Origin: JBGOTP01 sp041476545
GTDB lineage: Bacteria > Acidobacteriota > Vicinamibacteria > Vicinamibacterales > CAVVIG01
Reading direction: 5' to 3'
Assembly (NCBI GenBank): GCA_041476545.1
Contig: JBGOTP010000301.1
Span: 1 to 6,289 of the forward strand
Length of the DNA: 6,289 bases
Shown: piece by piece, positions 1-6,026 of the stretch
Layout: each line of letters begins with the position of its first letter
Numbering within the stretch: the first letter of the stretch is position 1
The notes under the pieces: generated by a model
The model's database searches: none
What the model was told of the DNA's origin: nothing
What the model saw: the letters and a program-made list of their open reading frames with translations, nothing else
Position numbers and translations under genes: made by a program

Positions 1-2
1 CG

Positions 3-500
3 CAGGAAAAGCTGCGGCAGGCCGATCTGTGGCGCTTTCAGCTTCAGGAAATCGAAGCCGTGACTCCGCGATCGGGTGAAGATGCCGAGCTCGAAAACGA
101 GCGCCGCGTGCTGCGCAACGTCGTGCGCCTGGAAGAATCCGCCGCAGCCGCCTACGCAGCGTTGTACGAAGATCCCGAGAGCGTCGCCGCCCAGTTGCGC
201 GCCGTTCTGCGCCGCCTGGAAGAGGTCGCGCGGATCGACCAGGGCATTGGCGATGTGCTCGCCACGCTTCAGCCCGCCTCGATTGGCGTGGACGAGGCAT
301 CCCACGCCCTGCGCCACTATCTGGGAAAACTGGAATCCGATCCCGCGCGCCTGGAGGAGATCGAAAGCCGCCTGGCGGCGCTCGAAAAACTCAAGCGCAA
401 ATACGGCGCGACGCTACCGGCCGCAGGCCCGAGTTCAAACTTGGATGACGTGCTCGCGTTTCTCGACGACGTGCGCACTCAGCTCGCCGGTCGGTGGTGA
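3..500 (+). pseudogene. recN: RecN DNA repair ATPase, internal fragment (5' end off-window, 3' half missing)
   Basis: RecN is an SMC-like ATPase of double-strand break repair: an ABC head is split by a long antiparallel coiled coil. The frame is open from base 3 and reads as the part just after the N-terminal head, with the family phrase RFQLQEIEA, then GEDAELENERR, LRHYLGKLESDP, LEEIESRLAALEKLKRKYG and LAFLDDVRTQLA. These lie in the same order as in bacterial RecN, roughly its residues 170-335 of about 550. After LDDVRTQLA (about base 487) only three more codons follow before TGA at 498-500. The second coiled-coil half and the C-terminal head, with the ABC signature and Walker B, are absent, and no continuation is seen in another frame downstream. 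The Walker A region would lie left of the window. The GTG at 60 is not a real start because homology begins before it. Without the second half-head the product should not be an active ATPase. Either the gene is truncated by a deletion or the contig is mis-joined here. Confidence 0.85.
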
Positions 501-2272
501 CGGCGGGCCTGACGCTGCTCATCCTGCTCGGCGCCGGTGGCCTGTTCGTCGTCCGACAGATTACCCGGGCGCCTTCGGTTTCAGAGCCAGCCGTCCAATT
601 GACGGACTTCAACGATTCGGCGCTCGCCCCGTCACTGTCGCCGGACGGTCGCATGCTGACGTTTGTGCGTGGCGGGTCCTTCGGCGATTCCGCGGTGAGG
701 GGACAGGTGTACGTCAAGATCCTGCCGAAAGGGGAACCGGTCCAGCTCACGCGCGATCAGTTCAACAAGGAGCAGCCGGTCTTTTCCCCCGACGGTTCGC
801 GCATCATCTACACGGCCGTGATGCCGGGGTTCAGATGGGACTCGTGGCAGGTGCCGGTTCTTGGCGGAGCCCCACAACCGTTTCTCCCGAATGCGTCGGG
901 ATTGGTGTGGCTCGACGACCAGCACGTCCTCTATTCCGCGCTCATGGCGGGCGTTCACATGGGGGTTGTGACCTCGACCGAGAGCCGGATCGGATCCAGG
1001 GACATCTACTTTCCGCGAGGCGAAGGCAGCATGGCGCATCGCTCCATGCGTTCGCCCGATCAGAAGTCGCTGCTCGTCGCCGAGATGGACGGGGGCGGAT
1101 GGCTTCCGTGCCGGCTCATGCCCTTCGATGGATCGTCGCCGGGACACTCCGTGGGCCCGCAGGACGGCCAGTGCACCACCGCCGCGTGGTCGCCGGACGG
1201 ACGCTGGATGTATTTCTCGTCGAACGCCGGCGGCGGCTTTCACGTCTGGCGGCAGCGCTATCCCGACGGCACACCCGAGCAGGTCACGACGGGGCCGACG
1301 GAACAGGAGGGGACCGCGATTACCCCCGATGGCAAGTCCTTGATCACGAGCATGGGCCTGCAGCAGGCCGGCATCTCGATTCAGGAGGCCGGTGGGGATC
1401 GCCAGATCGTCTCGGAGGGCTTTGCCATGCTTCCGACCATGGTGCCCTCCGCCGACCGCGTCTTCTATCTGATGCGGACGAGTTCCTCGCGCGCCTACGC
1501 GAGTGGAGAACTCTGGTCGGTGAACCTGGCGACCGGTGACAAGGAACGGGCGTTGCCGGGGCGCGTGATGGCGAATTACTCCGTCTCGCCAGATGTTCGT
1601 CGGGTCGTGTTCACCTCCTCGGGAAACGAGACGGGCGACGGCGTGTGGATCGCCGACCTCGATCGTCGCAGTCCGCCGCGTCAGCTCACCCGCGGCGGAG
1701 AGTTCCGCGCGTTCTTCGGATCGCCTGGAGAGATCGTCTACATGAACCAGGGAGAAGTCCGGCATTTGTACCGGATGAAGGAAGACGGTTCGGGGACTGA
1801 AATGATCGTGCCCGATCAGATCACGTATCTCGTTACCGTATCGCCAGACGGCCGCTGGGCGGTGGCGCTCGTTCCGCGGACGGCCACTGGCGGCGGCACG
1901 CGGGTGCAGATGATTTCCCTTCGCGGCGAGCAGTCGATGTTTGTATGCAATGAAGAGTGCGCGATCGGCTTCGGACCGAATCGGGTCCAGGCGCCGATGT
2001 TCAACTGGAGCATGGACGGTAAGTCGCTGTTCGTGGGCCTGCAGTATTTCGGCATTCGTACCCAGCGGACCGTCGTCCTGCCGTATCGGTCCGGCGTTCC
2101 GCTTGAAACGCTCTGGCCGAAGGGCTTGGCATCCGAGAAGGACGTCGCCGCGAATCCAGGCGCGAAAACCCTCAATGAAGCCAACGCGTTTCCCGCGACC
2201 GGATCGTCGGCCTATCTCTTTTGGCGACGTGCCACGCAGAGCAACTTGTATCGCGTCGCGCTGCCAAACTGA
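494..2272 (+). CDS. Membrane-anchored PD40/TolB-like beta-propeller protein, probably a Ser/Thr-kinase-type sensor lacking its N-terminal domain
   Basis: The protein opens with one hydrophobic helix (residues 3-20, AGLTLLILLGAGGLFVV) followed by Arg-Gln. The rest, about 570 residues, is an extracytoplasmic WD40/PD40-type propeller. Blades show as SPDG-like turns at residues 49-52, 98-101, 233-236, 277-280 (TPDG), 365-368 (degenerate, SPDV) and 450-453. Phrases such as QVYVKILPKGEPVQLT, GVHMGVVTSTESR and AAWSPDGRWMYFSS resemble the propeller half of acidobacterial Ser/Thr protein kinases and winged-helix regulators, whose usual order is cytoplasmic kinase or DNA-binding domain, one TM helix, propeller. 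Here that cytoplasmic domain is missing: the frame closes upstream at TGA 446-448, and bases before about 487 encode RecN in another frame. GTG 494 is the first usable start but has no Shine-Dalgarno sequence, so a native start is doubtful. The propeller itself is intact to TGA 2270-2272. The ligand cannot be deduced. An alternative is a genuine stand-alone anchored TolB-like protein. Confidence 0.8.
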   Translation: MVTAGLTLLILLGAGGLFVVRQITRAPSVSEPAVQLTDFNDSALAPSLSPDGRMLTFVRGGSFGDSAVRGQVYVKILPKGEPVQLTRDQFNKEQPVFSPDGSRIIYTAVMPGFRWDSWQVPVLGGAPQPFLPNASGLVWLDDQHVLYSALMAGVHMGVVTSTESRIGSRDIYFPRGEGSMAHRSMRSPDQKSLLVAEMDGGGWLPCRLMPFDGSSPGHSVGPQDGQCTTAAWSPDGRWMYFSSNAGGGFHVWRQRYPDGTPEQVTTGPTEQEGTAITPDGKSLITSMGLQQAGISIQEAGGDRQIVSEGFAMLPTMVPSADRVFYLMRTSSSRAYASGELWSVNLATGDKERALPGRVMANYSVSPDVRRVVFTSSGNETGDGVWIADLDRRSPPRQLTRGGEFRAFFGSPGEIVYMNQGEVRHLYRMKEDGSGTEMIVPDQITYLVTVSPDGRWAVALVPRTATGGGTRVQMISLRGEQSMFVCNEECAIGFGPNRVQAPMFNWSMDGKSLFVGLQYFGIRTQRTVVLPYRSGVPLETLWPKGLASEKDVAANPGAKTLNEANAFPATGSSAYLFWRRATQSNLYRVALPN

Positions 2273-2344
2273 CGCGGACGCTCAGTCGACCCACCGGCAA
2301 CGCGCTCTTGCTGCGAGCGGCCAGCTGCCTGCTACCGCATCCGG

Positions 2345-2809
2345 TTACTGCGCGTTGAAAGTTTCGCCGATAAGTCTCTTCCCGGTCTTGAGGGTGCAGC
2401 CACCCTTCGGCATGGCGGTGCCGCACGTGATCAGCATGCCCGCGAGTGCGCCGAAGTTCCGCCCGTCGCGCAGCGGATAGAGCCTCGCCGTGAAGAACGT
2501 ACCTTCGGGGAACGTATCGGGGGACACGCCCAGGCGGGACATCGCCGCTGCCGATCCGGTTTCCACGCCCCACTGAAGCGGCTCACCGTCCTTCATGACC
2601 ACCGTGCCGTCGTTGTCAACCACGACGAAGATCAGCTGCGCGTGGTTAGCGCCGGGAACGTACCGCGTGAGCTTGCCGGTCATCGTCTTCGTCGTCGTCT
2701 GGTCGTACATCGCGAAGGAGTGATGCGACAGAGCCGGCGCCGCCATGATCACCAGCAACACCCCGAGCAAGCCCGTCACCAGACAGAGTCTCCGCGTCGC
2801 GTCACTCAC
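2345..2809 (-). CDS. DUF6152 family secreted/periplasmic protein
   Basis: This 154-aa protein has a signal peptide: basic N-terminus MSDATRR, hydrophobic core at residues 9-25, and a likely signal peptidase I cut after APALS (residue 28), leaving HHSFAMYD at the mature N-terminus. The HHSFAMYD opening, the TGKLTRY strand, an NHAQL stretch standing where the family usually has NPHA, the QWGVETGSAAAMSRLG segment and the LYPLRDGRNFGALAG end are characteristic of DUF6152, whose function is unknown. Cys129 and Cys138 lie in a C-terminal extension and could form a disulfide after export. The start is GTG at 2809-2807, chosen because AAAGGAGG (complement of 2815-2822) sits 5 nt upstream and the signal peptide begins there. 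It is the second gene of a leftward pair, 43 bp after the stop of the larger secreted protein, so co-transcription is likely. It converges on the propeller gene with 72 bp between the two stops. Confidence 0.85.
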   Translation of the reverse strand: MSDATRRLCLVTGLLGVLLVIMAAPALSHHSFAMYDQTTTKTMTGKLTRYVPGANHAQLIFVVVDNDGTVVMKDGEPLQWGVETGSAAAMSRLGVSPDTFPEGTFFTARLYPLRDGRNFGALAGMLITCGTAMPKGGCTLKTGKRLIGETFNAQ

Positions 2810-2814
2810 GGCTT

Positions 2815-2822
2815 CCTCCTTT
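2815..2822 (-). promoter_or_regulatory. Strong Shine-Dalgarno for the DUF6152 gene
   Basis: On the minus strand AAAGGAGG lies 5 nt before the GTG at 2809. It is close to the ideal anti-16S complement and decides the GTG start. It falls inside the 43-bp gap after the upstream gene, so the second gene can initiate independently on a shared transcript. Confidence 0.75.
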
Positions 2823-2852
2823 CGCGCCCGGGTCCGCTGCGTGGAACCCGGC

Positions 2853-4028
2853 CTACTTGTCGTCGGGCTTCACCCAACCCTGCTCAAAATGCTCTTCCCA
2901 GTTTTGCGCCCACGGACGCCCGAAGTAATCGACGTAGCCGGGCTCGCCGGGAATGGTCTGGGTGGGCTTGCCGTCCGGACCGTTCACGATCGTGCTCTGC
3001 ACGCGGCATTCAACGAAGGTGAACCTGGCCCCGGGATCGTCAAGGCCCGTGCGGAACTCCCATGGCGTCACCGTGCGCAGCGGACGGATGAACGCCTCCG
3101 GGTCGTAGAACGTCGTGTCGACAGTGATCACTTTGCCGTCGGCGCCTGGTGTGAACACTTCGATGGTTTCCATCTTGCTGCTGTACTCAAACATCGAGTG
3201 TGTGAGGGTCCATCCCTGGACGTTGGCCGTCCAGGCGACGAGCGTGTTGCCGTTCCAGAATCCGACGGTCTCACCGTACCACTGCGGTACCCTCTGCACG
3301 TGATTCCGTCCGATCAGGACGCGGCGCAGGAAATTGTCGGCGATGCCGCTCAGGAACTGCACTTGGTGCGGCGTCATCATCACCTCGATGTCACCACCAA
3401 GCGAGGCCTCGGCCCACCACCGCATGAACCCTTCGGGATAGCAGAACGACGCATTCCACTGCGGCGAGTTGTTCACGACCTCGTGGTAGTTCTGCTGGAC
3501 CATGCGCCTGCGGTATTCGGGCGTCAGCAGCGACAGCATGCTTGCGGCCTGCAGGTTGCGTCCCCACACCCACTGTTCCCCGGGCGCCAGACGACGGTAG
3601 CGGCCGTCCCAGTTCGGCAGCGTTTGCCGCGTGTGGACGGTAGGACCGCCCGCTTTCTTCGCCTCGGTCAGCAGCGCGTTGTAATGCTCCTCGGCCGTCT
3701 TGTACGGATACGGACTCACGATCTTGTCGACCGGGCGATCGAGGTTGCAGTCGCCCCACGCACCAAAGCGCTGATCCCTGACCATGTCGGTCAGCGCGCG
3801 AGGCGTGTTGCACCGAGCGTAACGCTTGTCGAGCCAGTACTGCTTGTCGAGATAAAAATTCTTGCTGGTAAACAGGTCGACAGGCAGCGGCGTGACGCCT
3901 GGGGGCGGATTGGTGTTGGTGTTCGTCGGACCACCCTGCGGGTTCAGGCGCCCCTGAGCGTCGAGAATCGTGAGCGAAATCGCTGCTGCCAGCGAGATCA
4001 GGCCGATCGCGGAGATCGTGCGGGCCAT
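2853..4028 (-). CDS. Secreted protein of unknown function, partner of DUF6152 protein
   Basis: This 391-aa protein has a signal peptide (MARTISAIGL then a hydrophobic core to about residue 22, likely cut near LDA|QG at 24) and a short Asn/Thr/Pro-rich linker (residues 33-48). I do not recognise an enzyme. Visible landmarks are CYPEGFMRWW (196-205), EVMMTP (215-220), ETVGFWNGNTLVAW (253-266), THSMFEYSSKMETIEVF (276-292) and FYDPEAFIRP (307-316). Their order (Cys-x-Pro-x-Gly, then a TP stretch, then GE-S/T-VG-W-x-G-D/N-TLV, then HS...E...E.F, then DP.A...P) parallels a widespread group of secreted proteins of unknown function in Acidobacteriota and Proteobacteria that often sit beside DUF6152 genes; I infer distant membership. 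Four cysteines (73, 94, 196, 341) could make two disulfides. The start ATG at 4028 is supported by AAGGAG ten nt upstream. It is the first gene of the leftward pair. A periplasmic role is inferred from the signal peptide; no substrate can be named. Confidence 0.82.
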   Translation of the reverse strand: MARTISAIGLISLAAAISLTILDAQGRLNPQGGPTNTNTNPPPGVTPLPVDLFTSKNFYLDKQYWLDKRYARCNTPRALTDMVRDQRFGAWGDCNLDRPVDKIVSPYPYKTAEEHYNALLTEAKKAGGPTVHTRQTLPNWDGRYRRLAPGEQWVWGRNLQAASMLSLLTPEYRRRMVQQNYHEVVNNSPQWNASFCYPEGFMRWWAEASLGGDIEVMMTPHQVQFLSGIADNFLRRVLIGRNHVQRVPQWYGETVGFWNGNTLVAWTANVQGWTLTHSMFEYSSKMETIEVFTPGADGKVITVDTTFYDPEAFIRPLRTVTPWEFRTGLDDPGARFTFVECRVQSTIVNGPDGKPTQTIPGEPGYVDYFGRPWAQNWEEHFEQGWVKPDDK

Positions 4029-4038
4029 AGACCACGTG

Positions 4039-4044
4039 CTCCTT
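4039..4044 (-). promoter_or_regulatory. Shine-Dalgarno for the 391-aa secreted protein
   Basis: The minus strand carries AAGGAG, ending 10 nt before the ATG at 4028. The spacing is slightly long but functional. It supports this start, which is also where the signal peptide begins, over any longer reading. Confidence 0.65.
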
Positions 4045-4075
4045 CAACAGCTAACTGACGCGACGGACGCGCACG

Positions 4076-4104
4076 ATTCTACGATTAGTGGGGATTCGTT
4101 ACCA
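4076..4104 (-). promoter_or_regulatory. Candidate promoter of the leftward secreted pair
   Basis: On the minus strand TAGAAT (complement of 4076-4081) matches the sigma-70 -10 consensus at five of six positions. A poor -35-like TGGTAA lies 17 bp upstream (complement of 4099-4104, three of six). Transcription would start near 4069, giving a leader of about 40 nt containing the AAGGAG site. The -35 is weak, so this is a sequence-only candidate. Confidence 0.3.
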
Positions 4105-4126
4105 CCGGTTCTCTTCTCGTCATGTG

Positions 4127-4140
4127 CAGGTCACGACCTG
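4127..4140. promoter_or_regulatory. 14-bp palindrome in the divergent intergenic region, candidate operator
   Basis: CAGGTC and GACCTG form a perfect 6+6 inverted repeat around a 2-bp AC centre. It lies about 40 bp before the permease start and about 46 bp upstream of the candidate -10 of the leftward pair, where a dimeric regulator could affect either gene. No regulator gene is in the window and no second copy of the site was noticed. A chance palindrome in GC-rich DNA cannot be excluded. Confidence 0.3.
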
Positions 4141-4180
4141 TGCCCGTCTTCGCATAGGCTAATTGCCGGTCCGAGTGAGC

Positions 4181-5518
4181 ATGCGCACATCCGTTACCGC
4201 CGACGCGAGCCTCAGCCGCCGGCTCGGCTTCTGGAGCTCGATCGGGTTCGTCATCGGGATGACGATCGGGTCGGGGATCTTCCGCACGCCCGCCCAAATC
4301 GCCGCTCGAGTACCGGATCCGACGCTGATGCTGGCGGTCTGGGTCCTCGGGGGCGCGGTGACGCTGTGCGGCGCGCTGTCGATCGCGGAACTGGCGGCGG
4401 CGCTGCCCGAGACAGGCGGCGTGTACGTTTACCTGCGCGAATCGTGGGGCCGCGGCACGGCGTTCACCTTCGTCTGGTCGGAGCTCGTCCTGATCCGCGC
4501 CGCCGGATTGAGCGGCATTGCGACGGTCTTCGGCGAGTACACACTCCGCTCGATTGGATACGACCCGGCGGTGCATGCCGGAGCGGCAGACGCTGTGGCG
4601 GTCGGCATCATCATCTTTGCGACGCTCACGAACATCCGCGGCGTCCAGGCCGGCGCAGCCATGATCGGCTTGTCGACAATCGCCAAGTTCAGCGCGCTCG
4701 CGTTCATGGTGCTCGCGTCGTTCCTCCTTGGCGGACGCGCGGGCGCATCGGTCACGCATTTCTCTGGCGATGCCCCCGTGCAAGCGGGGCTGTTTGGCCT
4801 TGCGTTCATTTCCGTGCTCTGGGCGTACGACGGGTTTGCCGACCTGGGCTATCTCGCCGGCGAGATCACCGATCCCGGCCGCACGCTACCGCGCGCGATC
4901 ATCGGCGGGACGCTCGCGATCATCGCGATCTACCTGGGCGCGAATCTCGCCTACCTGTACGTGTTTCCGATCGATCGCCTCGCAGCATCGCCGCTCATTG
5001 CCGCCGACACGATGGGAGCGCTCTTCGGGCGGATCGGCGTCAGTTTCGTGTCGGTCGTCGTCGTGCTCTCCACATTCGGGGCCGTCAACGCGGATTTGCT
5101 CGGCGCGCCGCGCATTTTCTTCGCCGCCGGAGAGGACGGGTTGTTCTTCAAGCCGCTGGCGCGCCTGCATCGCCGTTACCGGACGCCGCACGTGTCAATT
5201 CTGCTCAGCGCCGTGCTCGGGATCGTCTTCGTCCTCAGCGGGACGTTCGAACAGCTGGCCGATACCTTCGTGATCTCGATCTGGCCGTTTTACGGCCTCG
5301 CGGTCGCTGGCCTCTATCGCCTCCGCCGGCAGCGTCCCGATCTCGCGCGGCCGTATCGCGTGCCGGGGTATCCCGTGGTGCCGGCGGTCTTCATCGCGGC
5401 GTGCGTGTACCTGGTGGCGAGCGCGCTTGTCGAAGATCCGCTGTGGACGGGCGTGACGTTCGGCATCATCCTCGCCGGCGTGCCTGTCTACTACATCGCG
5501 TTCAAGAACGCTGGCTGA
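4181..5518 (+). CDS. APC superfamily amino acid permease
   Basis: This inner-membrane protein of 445 aa is predicted to move amino acids by ion-coupled symport or exchange; the substrate is not deducible. Residues are numbered from ATG 4181. Unwound TM1 carries GMTIGSGIF (26-34), the substrate-carboxylate loop of APC transporters. TM2 is near 48-68 and ends in IAELAAALPETGG. TM6 carries VLWAYDGF (212-219), followed by the loop GEITDPGRTLPRAI (227-240). PRIFFAAGEDGLF (310-322) and the RPYRVPGYP motif (390-398) before TM11 are typical of the LAT/SLC7-like branch. About 12 hydrophobic segments and a length of 430-480 aa fit the family. The frame also offers TTG 4163 and GTG 4175; ATG 4181 is preferred as the only ATG, with a weak GAGTGAG just before it, and the true start could lie up to 18 bp upstream. 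It diverges from the secreted pair and appears monocistronic. No partner enzyme, such as a decarboxylase, is adjacent to hint at substrate. Confidence 0.9.
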   Translation: MRTSVTADASLSRRLGFWSSIGFVIGMTIGSGIFRTPAQIAARVPDPTLMLAVWVLGGAVTLCGALSIAELAAALPETGGVYVYLRESWGRGTAFTFVWSELVLIRAAGLSGIATVFGEYTLRSIGYDPAVHAGAADAVAVGIIIFATLTNIRGVQAGAAMIGLSTIAKFSALAFMVLASFLLGGRAGASVTHFSGDAPVQAGLFGLAFISVLWAYDGFADLGYLAGEITDPGRTLPRAIIGGTLAIIAIYLGANLAYLYVFPIDRLAASPLIAADTMGALFGRIGVSFVSVVVVLSTFGAVNADLLGAPRIFFAAGEDGLFFKPLARLHRRYRTPHVSILLSAVLGIVFVLSGTFEQLADTFVISIWPFYGLAVAGLYRLRRQRPDLARPYRVPGYPVVPAVFIAACVYLVASALVEDPLWTGVTFGIILAGVPVYYIAFKNAG

Positions 5519-5542
5519 TCCCGCAACGCCGACCGCCACCGA

Positions 5543-5563
5543 AGTGCGCAGAATCTGCGCACT
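5543..5563. repeat. Near-perfect 21-bp inverted repeat after the permease gene
   Basis: Arm AGTGCGCAGA (5543-5552), a single A (5553), and arm TCTGCGCACT (5554-5563) make a perfect 10+10 palindrome. As RNA it would fold as an 8-bp GC-rich stem with a 5-nt loop, 24 bp past the permease stop. No T-tract follows on either strand, so a canonical intrinsic terminator is not shown. The odd-length dyad with TGCGCA half-sites also looks like a dimeric regulator operator, about 80 bp before the protease gene. It is either an mRNA 3'-end stem or an operator. Confidence 0.55.
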
Positions 5564-5624
5564 CCGCGCCATGGGTCCATCAATCTTCCGCAATTCACCG
5601 CGGCATGGATGTGGCAATGGACGA

Positions 5625-5633
5625 TGGTAGGAT
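5625..5633 (+). promoter_or_regulatory. Candidate extended -10 promoter for the aspartic protease gene
   Basis: TGGTAGGAT has the TGn extension and a -10 hexamer matching TATAAT at four of six positions. The best -35-like element is poor (TGGATG at 5606-5611). A start about 7 nt downstream falls at roughly 5640, 3 nt before the ATG, implying an almost leaderless mRNA. The same bases contain AGGA (5629-5632), 10 nt before the ATG, which could instead be a weak ribosome binding site. The two readings exclude each other on one transcript. Confidence 0.3.
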
Positions 5634-5642
5634 GGCCGACTG

Positions 5643-6026
5643 ATGGGACTCACGCACGTCCGCGCGCGTATTTCCAACCCCGCGCGGCCACGCTCAGCCT
5701 CGACAGTCAGATTCCTCGTCGATTCCGGCGCAGTCTATTCGGTCGTGCCGCGAACCTTGCTACGACGTCTCGGGATTCGGCCCCACAGCTCGCGCACGTT
5801 CATTCTTGCGGACGGTACGGAAATCACGCGACCGATTGGCGACGCCACATTCCGCATTGGCGACAACCTCGGAACGTCGCCGGTGATCTTCGGGGAAAAA
5901 GGTGACGCGTCGCTTCTTGGGATGGTGTCTCTGGAATCGCTCGGTCTCGTCCTCGACCCGATGAAGCGGGTGCTGCGTCCGCTGCCGATGGTGCTCGGCG
6001 GTCAGGAACCGCTTTCGCGCCTCTAG
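5643..6026 (+). CDS. Small retropepsin-like (clan AA) aspartic protease
   Basis: This 127-aa soluble protein has the single-domain retropepsin layout, in which one active site is built from two identical chains. FLVDSGAVYSVVP (24-36) carries the catalytic Asp27 in a D-S-G motif with the following hydrophobic turn. FILADGTEI (53-61) fits the flap hairpin. SLLGMVSLESLGLVLDP (90-106) supplies the second hydrophobic-hydrophobic-Gly element typical of the fold. The length is normal for bacterial stand-alone members. No signal peptide or TM helix is visible, so it is probably cytoplasmic. The substrate is unknown. ATG 5643 is chosen because an in-frame TAG at 5628-5630 lies just upstream and no other good start exists. 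It stands 124 bp after the permease, with a palindrome between, so it is probably its own unit. It converges with the SDR gene, overlapping 4 bp at CTAG. Proteolysis is inferred from motifs only. Confidence 0.87.
   Translation: MGLTHVRARISNPARPRSASTVRFLVDSGAVYSVVPRTLLRRLGIRPHSSRTFILADGTEITRPIGDATFRIGDNLGTSPVIFGEKGDASLLGMVSLESLGLVLDPMKRVLRPLPMVLGGQEPLSRL

Noticed and set aside
60..500. Stand-alone 146-aa protein from GTG 60
   Set aside because: RecN homology (RFQLQEIEA) extends upstream of this GTG to the window edge, so it is an internal codon of recN.
76..1539. Long + strand open frame of 487 codons crossing the recN/propeller junction
   Set aside because: Composition is Arg/Ala/Pro-rich noise, it overlaps two frames with clear family homology, and no motif is recognisable. 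It is a GC-rich shadow, not a bridge gene.
632..1765. 377-codon minus-strand open frame antisense to the propeller gene
   Set aside because: Arg/His-rich shadow of the PD40 coding frame, with no ribosome binding site or motif.
2303..2319. Small hairpin (CGCTC/GAGCG, 7-nt loop) between the convergent propeller and DUF6152 genes
   Set aside because: Only a 5-bp stem with no T-tract on either strand; too weak to call a terminator. Nothing else was seen in the 72-bp gap.
2745..4058. 437-codon + strand open frame antisense to the 391-aa secreted protein
   Set aside because: The minus-strand frame has a signal peptide, ribosome binding site and family motifs. The antisense frame has none and is a codon-bias shadow.
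4913..4932. Repeated GCGATCATC-like units inside the permease
   Set aside because: They encode successive Ala/Ile residues of a membrane helix; ordinary codon repetition, not a tandem repeat element.
3970..5643. 557-codon + strand open frame overlapping the permease
   Set aside because: The permease frame gives about 12 hydrophobic segments and APC motifs; this alternative is strongly Arg-rich with no domain and starts inside the divergent gene.
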